Notes: a model not told the origin generated them from the sequence alone. A stretch of DNA of 41,574 nucleotides from Thermoleophilia bacterium (GCA_017882605.1 JADGPE010000009.1:1-41574); one strand, 5' to 3'. Positions 9,500-17,452 are shown, numbered from the stretch's first letter. Translations and numbers: made by a program.

Positions 9500-10645
9500 G
9501 TGGAACCGCGCGACAAAGCATTGGCGCTGATCGAGCGCTACGACGCCGAGTTGCGCGCGCAACTGCCCGACGGGACCGACATCTTCGATGCGCACCTCCA
9601 TCTCGGGCACGACATCGACGGCATGGTCGGTGACTACGACCAGCTCGAGGCGCTGATGGCCAAGTACGGCATCTCGCGGGCATTCATGTTCTGCCTGGAC
9701 GAGGCCGACCATCATCCGGCATTCAGCGCGGCGAACGACCGCACGCTCGCGTTCGGAGCGCGCAGCGGAGGCCGGCTGATCCCGTTCGTGCGCCTCGACC
9801 TGAACGAAACGCCGCTCGAGGAGGCCCGCCGCTGCCTCGACGCAGGCGCGCGGGGGATCAAGCTGCACCCACGGGCGCAGAAGTTCACCGCCACCGACGA
9901 GCGGCTCGGGCCGGTGTTCGCGTTCGCCGCGGAACACCGCGTGCCGATCCTGATCCACGGCGGGCGCGGACTGCCGCCGATCGCCGACGGCCTGCGGGCT
10001 CTCGTCGACCGCTACCCGGAGGCGACGCTGATCATCGCCCATGCAGGGATCGCCGACCTCGCCGGGCTGGCGCGCTGCATGGCGGGCCGCAAGGGAGTGC
10101 TCTTCGACACGTCGACCTGGAGCCCGATCGACCTGCTCGACTTCTACCGCCAGGTGCCGCCCGAGCAGGTCGTCTACGCGAGCGACTACCCGTACGGGCA
10201 GCAGCCGTCGTCGCTTCTGATCGCACTCAAGACGGCTCGCTACGCGGGCTATACCGACGACCAGTTGCGCGGCATGCTCGGCGGGACGGCAAACGCGCTC
10301 GCAGACGGCAGAGACCTGCCGGAGCCGACCGAACCGGTCGGCAGCGAGCTGTACACCCAGCCGATGCAGCTCGCGCGCATCCACCAGTACCTCTCGATGG
10401 CAACGCCGCTCCTCTGGACGCGGCAAGCCGACACGGTGGGGGTGCTCGGCCTCGCCATCAACACCTGCGCCGAACGCAACGGCCACACCGCCGACGCCGA
10501 CCGGATCCGCGAGCTGCTGGAAGCGGCGCGCGATCTCTGGCTGTCGATCCCGTCGCTCGAGGACGAGGTCGAGCAGCGCCTCCTCATGCGGTTGACCCAC
10601 CGGCTGGTCCACATTGCCGACATCGAGGCGGTCACCGCTGCTTAG
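9500..10645 (+). CDS. Amidohydrolase-2 family metal-dependent hydrolase
   Basis: This 381-residue protein has the TIM-barrel amidohydrolase features: DIFDAHLHLGHD near residues 29-40 with the HxH metal motif, KLHPRAQKF, ILIHGGRG, IIAHAGIADLAGL and the late Asp in VVYASDYPYGQQPS. Family members hydrolyse or decarboxylate cyclic amides, lactones and aromatic acids. The C-terminal 100 residues are helical. The GTG at 9500 is supported by a TAGGAT -10 box 7 bases upstream. Its 3' end overlaps the molybdenum hydroxylase small-subunit gene by 32 bp, which suggests that hydrolase and hydroxylase act in one catabolic route, perhaps on an N-heterocycle or aldehyde; that is inference. Confidence 0.85.
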   Translation: MEPRDKALALIERYDAELRAQLPDGTDIFDAHLHLGHDIDGMVGDYDQLEALMAKYGISRAFMFCLDEADHHPAFSAANDRTLAFGARSGGRLIPFVRLDLNETPLEEARRCLDAGARGIKLHPRAQKFTATDERLGPVFAFAAEHRVPILIHGGRGLPPIADGLRALVDRYPEATLIIAHAGIADLAGLARCMAGRKGVLFDTSTWSPIDLLDFYRQVPPEQVVYASDYPYGQQPSSLLIALKTARYAGYTDDQLRGMLGGTANALADGRDLPEPTEPVGSELYTQPMQLARIHQYLSMATPLLWTRQADTVGVLGLAINTCAERNGHTADADRIRELLEAARDLWLSIPSLEDEVEQRLLMRLTHRLVHIADIEAVTAA

Positions 10646-11075
10646 GCTCGAGGTCAACGACCACGTCTACGAACTGCACGCCGAGGTCGGGACGACGCTC
10701 GCGGAGGCACTACGCGATGACCTGGCACTCACGGGGACCAAGGTCGCCTGCGCGGAGGGGCACTGCGGCTCGTGCACGGTGCTCGTCGACGGCGTTCCCA
10801 CGCTGTCGTGCATCACGCTGGTGCACAGCGTGGCCGACGCGAAGGTGACGACGATCGAAGGCCTGCGCGACCACCAGATGGTGCACGCATTCGTGCGCGA
10901 GGACGCGCTCCAGTGCGGCTTCTGCACGCCGGGGCAGATCGTCAGCGCCGTCGCGCTCGTCGGCGCGACCCCGAAGCCGAGCACCGACGAGATCCGGCAC
11001 GCGATGGCCGGCAACCTCTGCCGCTGCGGCGCGTATCCAAAGATCGAGGAGGCGATTCGCACGTGGCAAGACTGA
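10614..11075 (+). CDS. Molybdenum hydroxylase [2Fe-2S] subunit (PaoA/XdhC/CoxS type)
   Basis: This 153-residue electron-transfer subunit carries two [2Fe-2S] clusters. The plant-ferredoxin-like cluster uses CAEGHCGSCTV plus the later Cys in PTLSC. The second cluster uses CGFCTPG and CRCG in AMAGNLCRCGAYPKIEEA. It transfers electrons from the molybdenum site to FAD. The TTG at 10614 gives a 32-bp overlap with the upstream gene; an internal start a few codons later is possible because the ferredoxin fold begins at LRLEVNDHVY. It is followed, with a 13-bp overlap, by the catalytic subunit. Confidence 0.92.
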   Translation: MPTSRRSPLLRLEVNDHVYELHAEVGTTLAEALRDDLALTGTKVACAEGHCGSCTVLVDGVPTLSCITLVHSVADAKVTTIEGLRDHQMVHAFVREDALQCGFCTPGQIVSAVALVGATPKPSTDEIRHAMAGNLCRCGAYPKIEEAIRTWQD

Positions 11076-13267
11076 TTCGCACCGAGAAGGAAGTCGAGGG
11101 GCGCTACGAGGAGGTCTGGCTCGTCGTCGAAGAGGACGTGCTCGAGCAATGGCCCGCAGGCGCGCGCGAAATCGTCGGGCGGCCCGCGACGCGCATCGAC
11201 GGCCTCGAGCGCGCGCGCGGCGAAGCCGTGTACACCGCCGATCTGAAGCTGCCGGGCATGCTGCACACGGCGGTGCTGCGCTCGCCCTACGCGCACGCAC
11301 GTGTCGCCCGCATCGACCTCGCTCCGGCACTCACGATGCCGGGCGTCCATGCGGCAATCGGGCCGGGCGAGCTCGACGTGCTCGTCGAAGAGTGCGGGTT
11401 CCATGGCGCTGCGATCGCAGCCGTTTGCGCCGATACGTACGCACAGGCGCGCGCCGCGCTCTCGAGGGTCGAGGTCGATTTCGAGCAGCTCGAGGTCCTG
11501 ATCGATCCCGACGAAGCCGTCGCGCGCGGGCAACTGCTCGGCGAGCCGCGCGTGCGCGAGCGCGGCGACCTCGACCGGGGCCTGGCGGAAGCCGACGTCG
11601 TCGTCATGGGCGAGTACACGACCCAGGTCGTGCTGCACAACTCGATGGAGACCCACCAGGCCGTCGTGCAGTGGCTCGGCGACTCGCTCGAGGTCTTCAT
11701 CTCGACGCAGTACATCTGGGGCGTTCGCGACGAGATCGCGAGCACCCTCGGGCTGCCCGGCGACAAGGTGCGCGTCGTCTGCAACTACATGGGCGGCGGC
11801 TTCGGTTCGAAGAACGGGGCCGACGACTACACGTTCATTGCGATCGAGCTCGCGAAGCGGACGCGCCGGCCGGTGCGCTGTGCGCTCACCCGGCGCGAGG
11901 AGAACCTGGCGACGGGCAACCGCAACGCGACGATCCAACGGCTGACAATCGGCGCGCGCGCCGACGGCACGCTGACCGCGCTCGGCGGCGAATACGTGAA
12001 CGCCACCGGGTGGGGCGGCTGGTCCTCGCCGGTCGAAGGCCCGATGCAGATGCTCTACGCGTGCGAGAACGTGAAGACGACGACCTGGGCCGCGAAGATC
12101 AACCAGCCGCCGATGAAGGCATTTCGTGCCCCGGGATTCGTCGAGGGGACGTTCGGGCTCGAGTCGCTGCTCGATGTGCTCGCCGCGAAGCTCGACATCG
12201 ACCCGCTCGACCTGCGCCGACGCAACCACGCGCAGCACGATGGGGCCGACGGCCGTCCGTATAGCGGCAAGAACCTGCTGGAGTGCTACCGCCGCGCCGA
12301 GCCGCACTGGGAGCGGCGCCACGAGGTGCGCGCGCGCTCGACCGGGACGGTCAAGCGCGGGGTCGGGATGGCGTCACAGATCTGGTACGGCGGCGGCGGC
12401 CCACCGAGCTACGCCTGGGTGCGAGTCGGCTCGGACGGCCGCGCGGCGGTGGTCACCGCGATGCAGGATCTCGGCACCGGCACGCGCACCGCAATGGCGC
12501 AGATCGCCGCCGAGGAGCTCGGGATTCCCCTCGACCACGTGACCGTCTCGCTCGGCGACTCGGCACGCGGCCCGTTCGCGTCGATCTCCGCCGGCTCGTC
12601 GACGACGCCGTCGATGGGGCCGGCCGTCCGTGCCGCGGCTGCGGACGCCCGCCGCCAGATCGAGGAGATCGCAGCTCAGCGCGGCACGCCCGACGCGCCG
12701 CTGGCCGAGATCGTCGGCCTGCTCGAAGATGCGCAAATCCTCGGCAAGGGTGGACGCGGCCCGAACCCCACGGGCATGCAGGTGCTGACCTTCGGCGTCC
12801 AGGTGGCCGAGGTCGCCGTCGACATCGAGACCGGCGAGGTCTGGGTCGACCGGATCGCAGCCGTGCACGACGTCGGCCGTGTGATCAACCCGCTCGGTGC
12901 GTCGAGCCAGATCGAGGGCGGGATCATCCAGGGCATCGGGCACACGCTGTCCGAGCACCGGCTGCACGACCCGCGCACAGGCCAGATCCTCACCACGAGC
13001 CTCGACGCATACAAGCTCCCGACGTTCGCCGACGTGCCGGTGATCGTCAGCGAGCTGATCGACGAGCCGGACGCGCAACTCACGAACCTCGGTTCGAAGG
13101 GCCTGGGCGAGCCGCCGATCATTCCGACGGCTGCGGCGATCTCCAACGCGATCCGCGACGCGACGGGCGCCGAGGTGCACCAGTTGCCGATCTCACGCGA
13201 GGAGATGCTGCGCGCGCTGCGCGAGGCCGCCGCAAGGGAGAAGGTTGGAGCTCCGGCGGGCGTCTAG
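11063..13267 (+). CDS. Molybdenum hydroxylase catalytic subunit (xanthine dehydrogenase/PaoC-like)
   Basis: This 734-residue subunit binds the molybdenum cofactor and hydroxylates an aldehyde or N-heterocycle. It has REIVGRPATRIDGLERARGE at the start of the first domain, the cofactor-contact loop MGGGFGSKNG, a second loop KAFRAPGFVEGTFGLES, and the catalytic glutamate in KGLGEPPIIPTAAA near the C-terminus. It lacks the AYRCSFR loop of CO dehydrogenase, so it is not CoxL. Length and motifs match YagR/PaoC and related enzymes. The GTG at 11063 overlaps the small-subunit gene. It probably resides in the cytoplasm because no Tat signal is visible on the small subunit; the true substrate is unknown. 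Confidence 0.92.
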   Translation: MARLIRTEKEVEGRYEEVWLVVEEDVLEQWPAGAREIVGRPATRIDGLERARGEAVYTADLKLPGMLHTAVLRSPYAHARVARIDLAPALTMPGVHAAIGPGELDVLVEECGFHGAAIAAVCADTYAQARAALSRVEVDFEQLEVLIDPDEAVARGQLLGEPRVRERGDLDRGLAEADVVVMGEYTTQVVLHNSMETHQAVVQWLGDSLEVFISTQYIWGVRDEIASTLGLPGDKVRVVCNYMGGGFGSKNGADDYTFIAIELAKRTRRPVRCALTRREENLATGNRNATIQRLTIGARADGTLTALGGEYVNATGWGGWSSPVEGPMQMLYACENVKTTTWAAKINQPPMKAFRAPGFVEGTFGLESLLDVLAAKLDIDPLDLRRRNHAQHDGADGRPYSGKNLLECYRRAEPHWERRHEVRARSTGTVKRGVGMASQIWYGGGGPPSYAWVRVGSDGRAAVVTAMQDLGTGTRTAMAQIAAEELGIPLDHVTVSLGDSARGPFASISAGSSTTPSMGPAVRAAAADARRQIEEIAAQRGTPDAPLAEIVGLLEDAQILGKGGRGPNPTGMQVLTFGVQVAEVAVDIETGEVWVDRIAAVHDVGRVINPLGASSQIEGGIIQGIGHTLSEHRLHDPRTGQILTTSLDAYKLPTFADVPVIVSELIDEPDAQLTNLGSKGLGEPPIIPTAAAISNAIRDATGAEVHQLPISREEMLRALREAAAREKVGAPAGV

Positions 13268-14075
13268 CGTCGACGACGCCTCAGCTAGTAACAGTCTGTT
13301 ACTAGCCGGCGGGACGGAGCTCGTGCCGCTCCTGCGCAGCGGCATCGTCCGCGCCGAGACTCTCGTCGACATCCGCGGCGTGGTGCCGCGCGGGATCGAC
13401 GGCGCGTCGATCGGCGCGGGCACGACCCTGGCGGAGCTCGAATGCGCTCCGCAGATCCCCGACGTGCTGCGCGAGGCCTGCCGGCTCGCCGCGAGCCCGC
13501 AACTGCGGAACATGGGCTCGCTCGGAGGCAACCTGCTGCAGTCGACCCGCTGCTGGTACTGGCGGCTGAAATGGCCTTGCCGCCTGCACGGCGGCGACGA
13601 GTGCTTCGCGCACGAGGGCGAGCATCGAGAGCACGCGATCTTCGAGAACGGCTTCTGCGCCTCGGCGCACCCCTCCGACGTGGCGGCCGCTCTGGTCGCG
13701 CTCGACGCGACGCTCCACACGAACCGGCGCGAGCTGCCGGTCTCCGACCTCTACCACCTGCCGCGCGCGGACGACCGGCGCACGACGACGCTCGAGCCCG
13801 GCGAGCTGCTGCTCTCGGTGGAGCTGCCGCCGGCGGAGCGGTCGGTGTACCTGAAGGCGATGGAGCGCAAGCTGTGGGCGTTCCCGCTCGTCGGCGTCGC
13901 AGCCGCGCGAACCGGGGGCGTGACGCGCGTCGCGCTCGCCGGTGTCGCCCCGGTTCCCTTCCTCCTCCAGGGCAGCCTGGAGGACGCCACACCGCTCCCG
14001 CGGAACGCGTACAAGGTCGACGTGGCCAGGGCGCTCGTCAAGCGGGCGCTCGCGGCGCTGGAGGAGAGCACTTGA
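13245..14075 (+). CDS. Molybdenum hydroxylase FAD subunit with a four-cysteine loop (PaoB/YagS-like)
   Basis: This 276-residue subunit binds FAD: LLLAGGTELVPLL near 18-30 and NMGSLGGNLLQS near 89-100 are the two FAD motifs. Between them and HPSD lies a loop with Cys103, Cys112, Cys120 and Cys138 (TRCWYW, WPCRLHGG, DECFAH, NGFCASAHPSD). In E. coli PaoB a loop of this kind holds a [4Fe-4S] cluster, so the same is likely here. The TTG start follows a GGGAGAAGG Shine-Dalgarno and overlaps the catalytic-subunit gene by 23 bp. An AT-rich 23-nt palindrome lies at codons 14-21, with a rare TTA and CTA leucine codon. Confidence 0.9.
   Translation: MELRRASSVDDASASNSLLLAGGTELVPLLRSGIVRAETLVDIRGVVPRGIDGASIGAGTTLAELECAPQIPDVLREACRLAASPQLRNMGSLGGNLLQSTRCWYWRLKWPCRLHGGDECFAHEGEHREHAIFENGFCASAHPSDVAAALVALDATLHTNRRELPVSDLYHLPRADDRRTTTLEPGELLLSVELPPAERSVYLKAMERKLWAFPLVGVAAARTGGVTRVALAGVAPVPFLLQGSLEDATPLPRNAYKVDVARALVKRALAALEEST
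13284..13306. repeat. Perfect 23-nt palindrome inside the FAD-subunit gene
   Basis: Two 11-nt arms, GCTAGTAACAG and CTGTTACTAGC, surround a single central T. The palindrome is AT-rich compared with the surrounding coding sequence and uses rare leucine codons. It lies 39 bases after the start codon, so an RNA hairpin there could affect translation of the subunit. Confidence 0.7.
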
Positions 14076-14746
14076 GCGCTCCGGCACGCGCGTTGGGGCT
14101 CCCGGCGCTGGGGGCGCTCGTCCTCGCGCTCGCCGCGTGCGGCGGCGGGTCGAAGCACTCGGCGTCGCCGACGACCACCGACGCGAACGGCTGCGTCGCG
14201 GTCAGCCAGCCGGCGACGAAGGCGAGACACGAGGCGAAGCCGACGGCGCGCCTTGTTGCGTCGAAGACGTACGACGTCAGGTTCGTGACGAACTGCGGCA
14301 GCTTCACGATCCGGCTCGCGGTCAAGACGTCACCGGAGACGACGGCGTCGTTCGTCAACCTCGTGCGGGAGGGATACTTCGACCACACGATCTTCCACCG
14401 GATCGTTCCGGGCTTCGTGATCCAGGGCGGCGACCCCACGGCGACGGGCACCGGCGGTCCCGGCTACACGACGGTCGATCCGCCGCCGGCCTCGACGCGG
14501 TACACGCTCGGGGTGGCCGCCATGGCGAAAGGCGCGACCGAGCCCGCAGGCGCCTCGGGCAGCCAGTTCTTCGTCGTCACGGCCGCCGACGCGCAGCTGC
14601 CGCCCGACTACGCGGTGCTCGGACGGGTGGTGAAGGGCCTGCCGGTCGTGCAGGCGATCGGCAAGCTCGGCGATCCTGCGTCGGGCGGCGCAGGAACTCC
14701 GACCGAGACCGTCGAGATCCAGAAGGCGACGGTCGACGTCCACTAG
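14072..14746 (+). CDS. Cyclophilin-type peptidyl-prolyl isomerase lipoprotein
   Basis: This 224-residue protein is predicted to be exported and anchored by a lipid. A hydrophobic signal (LPALGALVLALAAC) ends in a LAAC lipobox with Cys23. The mature part has a low-complexity linker and then the cyclophilin fold from about residue 65: FVNLVREGYFDHTIFHRIVP, GFVIQGGDPT, and SGSQFFVVTAAD, which contains catalytic-site residues of the family. It would speed proline isomerisation during folding of exported proteins. The TTG start overlaps the FAD-subunit stop in TTGA and follows GAGGAGAG. Its position in a molybdenum-enzyme operon may be incidental. Confidence 0.9.
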   Translation: MSAPARALGLPALGALVLALAACGGGSKHSASPTTTDANGCVAVSQPATKARHEAKPTARLVASKTYDVRFVTNCGSFTIRLAVKTSPETTASFVNLVREGYFDHTIFHRIVPGFVIQGGDPTATGTGGPGYTTVDPPPASTRYTLGVAAMAKGATEPAGASGSQFFVVTAADAQLPPDYAVLGRVVKGLPVVQAIGKLGDPASGGAGTPTETVEIQKATVDVH

Positions 14747-14753
14747 CGCGATC

Positions 14754-15218
14754 GTGCTGGCCGCCGGCGCCTCGACGCGCTACGGCGGGGTCAAGCAGCG
14801 CGAGTTGCTGCCGGCGGTGCTCGACGCGCTGGGGCAGACGACCGTCTCGGAGATCGTCGTCGTTCAGGGCGCGCACACGCTCGAGGCTCCCGGGGCGCGT
14901 GTCGTCCAGTGCGACGACTGGGAGCGTGGTCCCGGCGCATCGCTCCGTCGCGGCCTCGCGGCGCTCGGTGCCGGCGTCGAGCGCGCGGTGATCGTGCTCG
15001 CCGACGGGCCCGGCCTCGACCCGCGCGCGGTCGAACGCGTGCTCGGCCGCGAAGAGCCGGTCGTCGCGGCAAGTTACGACGGCACGCGAAGCCACCCGGT
15101 GGCGCTCGCCCGCAGCGCCTGGGCCGAGGTTCCCGATGAGGGCGGACGGGCGCTCGATCCGGTACTGGTCGACTGCTCCGACCTTCGCCCGCCGGGCGAC
15201 GTCGACGTGCAGACCTAG
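14754..15218 (+). CDS. MobA/MocA-like nucleotidyltransferase
   Basis: This 154-residue protein begins at the nucleotide-binding signature LAAGASTRYGGVKQ of the MobA-like NTP transferases. Later it has IVLADGPGLDP, the Asp-containing metal site, and SHPVALARSAWAEV, where MobA-type enzymes place the GHP-like loop. At about 154 residues it is shorter than the usual 190-200, lacking part of the middle. Because it follows a molybdenum hydroxylase operon, it may add CMP to molybdopterin (MocA role) for this enzyme. That role is inferred from context. The GTG start leaves no residues before the signature, and the first Ile-Val of the family lies just upstream, so the start could be a non-standard codon. 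Confidence 0.72.
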   Translation: MLAAGASTRYGGVKQRELLPAVLDALGQTTVSEIVVVQGAHTLEAPGARVVQCDDWERGPGASLRRGLAALGAGVERAVIVLADGPGLDPRAVERVLGREEPVVAASYDGTRSHPVALARSAWAEVPDEGGRALDPVLVDCSDLRPPGDVDVQT

Positions 15219-15445
15219 TCGAGGGGCGTGCGCAGGGCGGCGAGCTTGGCCTTCAATTCGGCCGGCATCGGTTCGCTGACCGCGACGCGCACGTAGTGGC
15301 GCAGGCGCTCCTCGAAGCGATAGCGCTTCGCGCACCAGCTGCACTTCTCGAGGTGGCCTTCCGCCTCCTGAACCTCATGGTCCGACAACGTGCCGTCGAG
15401 GAACGGCTGCATCATCTCCTCGCACTTGTCGCACCAGTCGATCAT
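15215..15445 (-). CDS. rsrA: Zinc-binding anti-sigma factor, RsrA-like
   Basis: This 76-residue protein has the ZAS motif HLEKCSWC (His31, Cys35, Cys38) preceded by CDKC (Cys5, Cys8), which parallels the zinc and redox cysteines of Streptomyces RsrA. In that family reduced protein holds the sigma factor, and disulfide stress expels zinc and releases it. The ATG at 15445 is preferred to a GTG at 15454 because homology starts near WCDKC. It follows the sigma-factor gene by about 20 bp in the same direction, the usual order for a sigma/anti-sigma pair. It converges with the MobA-like gene, overlapping its last 4 bases. Confidence 0.85.
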   Translation of the reverse strand: MIDWCDKCEEMMQPFLDGTLSDHEVQEAEGHLEKCSWCAKRYRFEERLRHYVRVAVSEPMPAELKAKLAALRTPLD

Positions 15446-15464
15446 GACTCGCACGCAGCGAGCG

Positions 15465-16061
15465 TCATGCCGCCACCGCCCCGTCAGCCAGGTTCTTCTT
15501 CAGGATACGCCGGCCGCGGTGGAGGCGCGACATGACGGTCCCGATCGGGATGTCGAGGATCTGGGCCGCGTCCGCGTAGGAGAACTCGCCGATGTCGACC
15601 AGCACGATCGCGTCGCGGAAATCGTGCGGCACCTCCGCCAGAGCCTCGACGATCGAGTCCTGGCTGAGCCGCTCCAGCACGCGTTCCTCGTCCGGGTTCT
15701 CGTCGGCCACCTGCGACTCGAGCTTGTTGTAGAGGTAGTAGTCGCCGGCCTCGTTGTCGAGCGAGGTCGTCTGCGGTGTGCGCTGCTGGCGCCGGCCGCG
15801 GTCGATGTTCAGGTTCGTGAGGATCCGGAGCAGCCACGCACGGAGGTTCGTCCCCGGCGTGTACTGGCGCCACGAACGAAAAGCCCGTTCGTACGTCTGC
15901 TGCACGAGGTCGTCGGCCTCTTCGCGCGAGCCCGCCAGCCGGCGGGCGACACGGTAGACCTGGTCACTCAACTCCAGCGCCTCCTCTTCGAAGCGAACAC
16001 GGTCCCTCGCTTCCTGTGCGAGCCTGCGGCTGTCGGCGGCTGACGGTGCGCTGTCGCTCAT
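15465..16061 (-). CDS. sigR: Extracytoplasmic-function sigma factor, SigR-like
   Basis: This 198-residue RNA polymerase sigma factor has region 2 (ARRLAGSREEADDLVQQTYE and AFRSWRQYTPGTNLRAWLLR) and region 4 (IVEALAEVPHDFRDAIVLVD, then GTVMSRLHRGRRILKK). The group is the RpoE/SigR class that responds to thiol oxidation in actinobacteria. A promoter matching the SigR consensus GGGAAT-N18-GTT lies 27-53 bp upstream, which implies self-activation. The ATG is preceded by GGGTGG. The downstream RsrA-like gene completes a redox switch. Regulated genes are not identifiable in this window by promoter match alone. Confidence 0.92.
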   Translation of the reverse strand: MSDSAPSAADSRRLAQEARDRVRFEEEALELSDQVYRVARRLAGSREEADDLVQQTYERAFRSWRQYTPGTNLRAWLLRILTNLNIDRGRRQQRTPQTTSLDNEAGDYYLYNKLESQVADENPDEERVLERLSQDSIVEALAEVPHDFRDAIVLVDIGEFSYADAAQILDIPIGTVMSRLHRGRRILKKNLADGAVAA

Positions 16062-16087
16062 CCGGCGGCCACCCTACCAGTGCCATA

Positions 16088-16114
16088 AACGCACAACTGA
16101 GGCGCCTGATTCCC
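16088..16114 (-). promoter_or_regulatory. SigR-type autoregulatory promoter of sigR
   Basis: On the minus strand GGGAAT (16114 to 16109) is followed by exactly 18 bases and then GTT (16090 to 16088). This is the -35/-10 pattern reported for SigR-dependent promoters. The sigR ATG is at 16061, giving a leader of roughly 20 nt that holds a GGGTGG Shine-Dalgarno. Confidence 0.75.
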
Positions 16115-16122
16115 TCAGGGAA
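16110..16122. repeat. 13-nt inverted repeat overlapping the SigR -35 element
   Basis: TTCCCTCAGGGAA has two 6-nt arms around a central base. It lies directly after the stop of the HMA-domain gene and overlaps the -35 of sigR. It could end the HMA transcript or bind a protein; no T-run follows. Confidence 0.4.
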
Positions 16123-16341
16123 CTAGACGAACTGGCGCTCGCGAAACCCGCCGCGCGCCATCGCCTCGACGAGCGCAGCCCTCGAGATGCGCTCGTCGTC
16201 ATAGGTGAGCGCCACCTGACCCATCAGGTTCGCGTTCGCGGACTCGAGCCCCTCCACGCCCTCGAGCGTCTTGGCGAGGCGCATCACGCATTTCTCGCAG
16301 CGGATGCCGCTCACCTGCATCGTCTCGGAGACGGAGGCCAC
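16123..16341 (-). CDS. Heavy-metal-associated domain protein (CopZ-like chaperone)
   Basis: This 72-residue single-domain protein has the ferredoxin-like HMA fold with the metal motif in IRCEKCVMRLAKTLEGVEG, although the usual MxCxxC is VSGIRCEKC here. The remaining fold is intact: ANLMGQVALTYDDERISRAAL and AMARGGFRERQF. Such proteins bind Cu(I) or another soft metal in the cytoplasm and pass it to a pump. No copper ATPase lies nearby. It is 4 bp downstream of the carboxylate-amine ligase gene and on its strand, so it is likely cotranscribed with it. Confidence 0.83.
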   Translation of the reverse strand: MASVSETMQVSGIRCEKCVMRLAKTLEGVEGLESANANLMGQVALTYDDERISRAALVEAMARGGFRERQFV

Positions 16342-16345
16342 GCCG

Positions 16346-17452
16346 TCAGCCTAGCGAGCGGATGACGAGATCCGCGGCCGCTGCTTCGGGCGAGGGCTGT
16401 TCGAGCTGGAGGTCGGCCTCGCACGTGGCGGGATCGAGGCGGGCGAGCAGGTCGGCGCCACCGAGCGCGCGTGCCGCGGGCCGGACGAGCTCGAGCAACT
16501 CCGCTCCGAGCTCGCCCACCGGCACGTAGCTCGATCCGTCCGGGTGCACGAGCTTGGCGCGGGCCCCGAACCGGGCAGCGGACCACCTGTTCTGGACGTA
16601 GTCAGCCCTGCCGCGGTCGGCAAGTAACAGACTGCTGCTCGGCAGGTCGCCTGCGAGCGCCGTCGCACACAGCGCTTGCAGGAGCGCCGCGAACGCGGCG
16701 GAGAGATGCACGTCGGTCGGCTGGTCCGGCACGCGCACCTCGAGGGTGCCGAGCTTCGGATGTGGGCGGACGTCCCACCAGATGCGCGTGTAGTCCTCCG
16801 CGACGCCGAGCGCGGCGAGCCGCTCGACCCACGCCTCCCATTCGCCGTACGAGGCGAACGCCGGCGGCGCTCCGGCTCGAGGCAGCTCGGCGAGGATCGG
16901 AGCACGGTTCGATGCCATCCCGTTCAGGACGCCGGCGAACCACGGCGAGTTCGCCGACATGGCGAGCACGACCGGCAGCCACGGGAGGATCGCATCGAGG
17001 CAGCGCCAGCACGCGTCTCCCGACGGCATGCCGACGTGCACGTGCAGCCCTTGCACACCCTGGCGGCGCACGGAGATGCCGCCGTAACCGGCGAACGTCA
17101 CGTAGCGCTCCTCGTTGACGATCGGCTGCGCCTCCGGCCGCGCGAACGGATGGGTGGCGGCAGCTGCGATCGCGAGCCCTTCCGCATTCGCCGACCCGGC
17201 GGCAGCTCGCCGCAGAGCGGGCAGCGCCTGGTCGATCTCGGTGGCGCTGGTGCAGACGTTCGTGTTCGTCTCGAAGACCGACGCGAAGAGCTCCGTCTTC
17301 AGCGAGCCCGGCAGCTCGAGCCCTTCGACGCCAAGCAAGATCCGGTCGACGGCCGCGACCTGCTCGAAGGTCGAGGCGTCGAGGATCATCAGCTCCTCCT
17401 CCACTCCGAGCGAGAACGGCGCGCTCTCGCCGAACCGCTGCTCGCCGATCAC
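16346..17452 (-). CDS. Glutamate-cysteine ligase 2 family (YbdK-like carboxylate-amine ligase)
   Basis: This 368-residue protein belongs to the GCS2 family, ATP-dependent ligases that join a carboxylate to an amine. Typical stretches are FSLGVEEELMILDASTFEQV at the N-terminus, LKTELFASVFETNTNVC, GLHVHVGMPSGDACWRCLDA, and RIWWDVRPHPKLGTLEVRVP. Family members have weak glutamate-cysteine ligase activity, and the physiological product is often unknown; EgtA- or MshC-like thiol roles belong to other families. It starts with GTG one base after the preceding hypothetical gene ends. A thiol role would suit the nearby SigR/RsrA pair, but that is inference. Confidence 0.88.
   Translation of the reverse strand: MIGEQRFGESAPFSLGVEEELMILDASTFEQVAAVDRILLGVEGLELPGSLKTELFASVFETNTNVCTSATEIDQALPALRRAAAGSANAEGLAIAAAATHPFARPEAQPIVNEERYVTFAGYGGISVRRQGVQGLHVHVGMPSGDACWRCLDAILPWLPVVLAMSANSPWFAGVLNGMASNRAPILAELPRAGAPPAFASYGEWEAWVERLAALGVAEDYTRIWWDVRPHPKLGTLEVRVPDQPTDVHLSAAFAALLQALCATALAGDLPSSSLLLADRGRADYVQNRWSAARFGARAKLVHPDGSSYVPVGELGAELLELVRPAARALGGADLLARLDPATCEADLQLEQPSPEAAAADLVIRSLG

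Noticed and set aside
9472-9516. Upstream extension of the M24 peptidase to 9516
   Set aside because: The extra residues show no family similarity and would place the start inside and beyond the divergent promoters; the TAGAGT box fits the ATG at 9471.
13293-16633. A shared 15-base stretch, AGTCTGTTACTwGCC, in the FAD-subunit gene (13293-13307) and the ligase gene (16619-16633, minus strand)
   Set aside because: Both encode the residues SLLLA, and matches of this length are expected by chance in a 41-kb window. I found no further copies.
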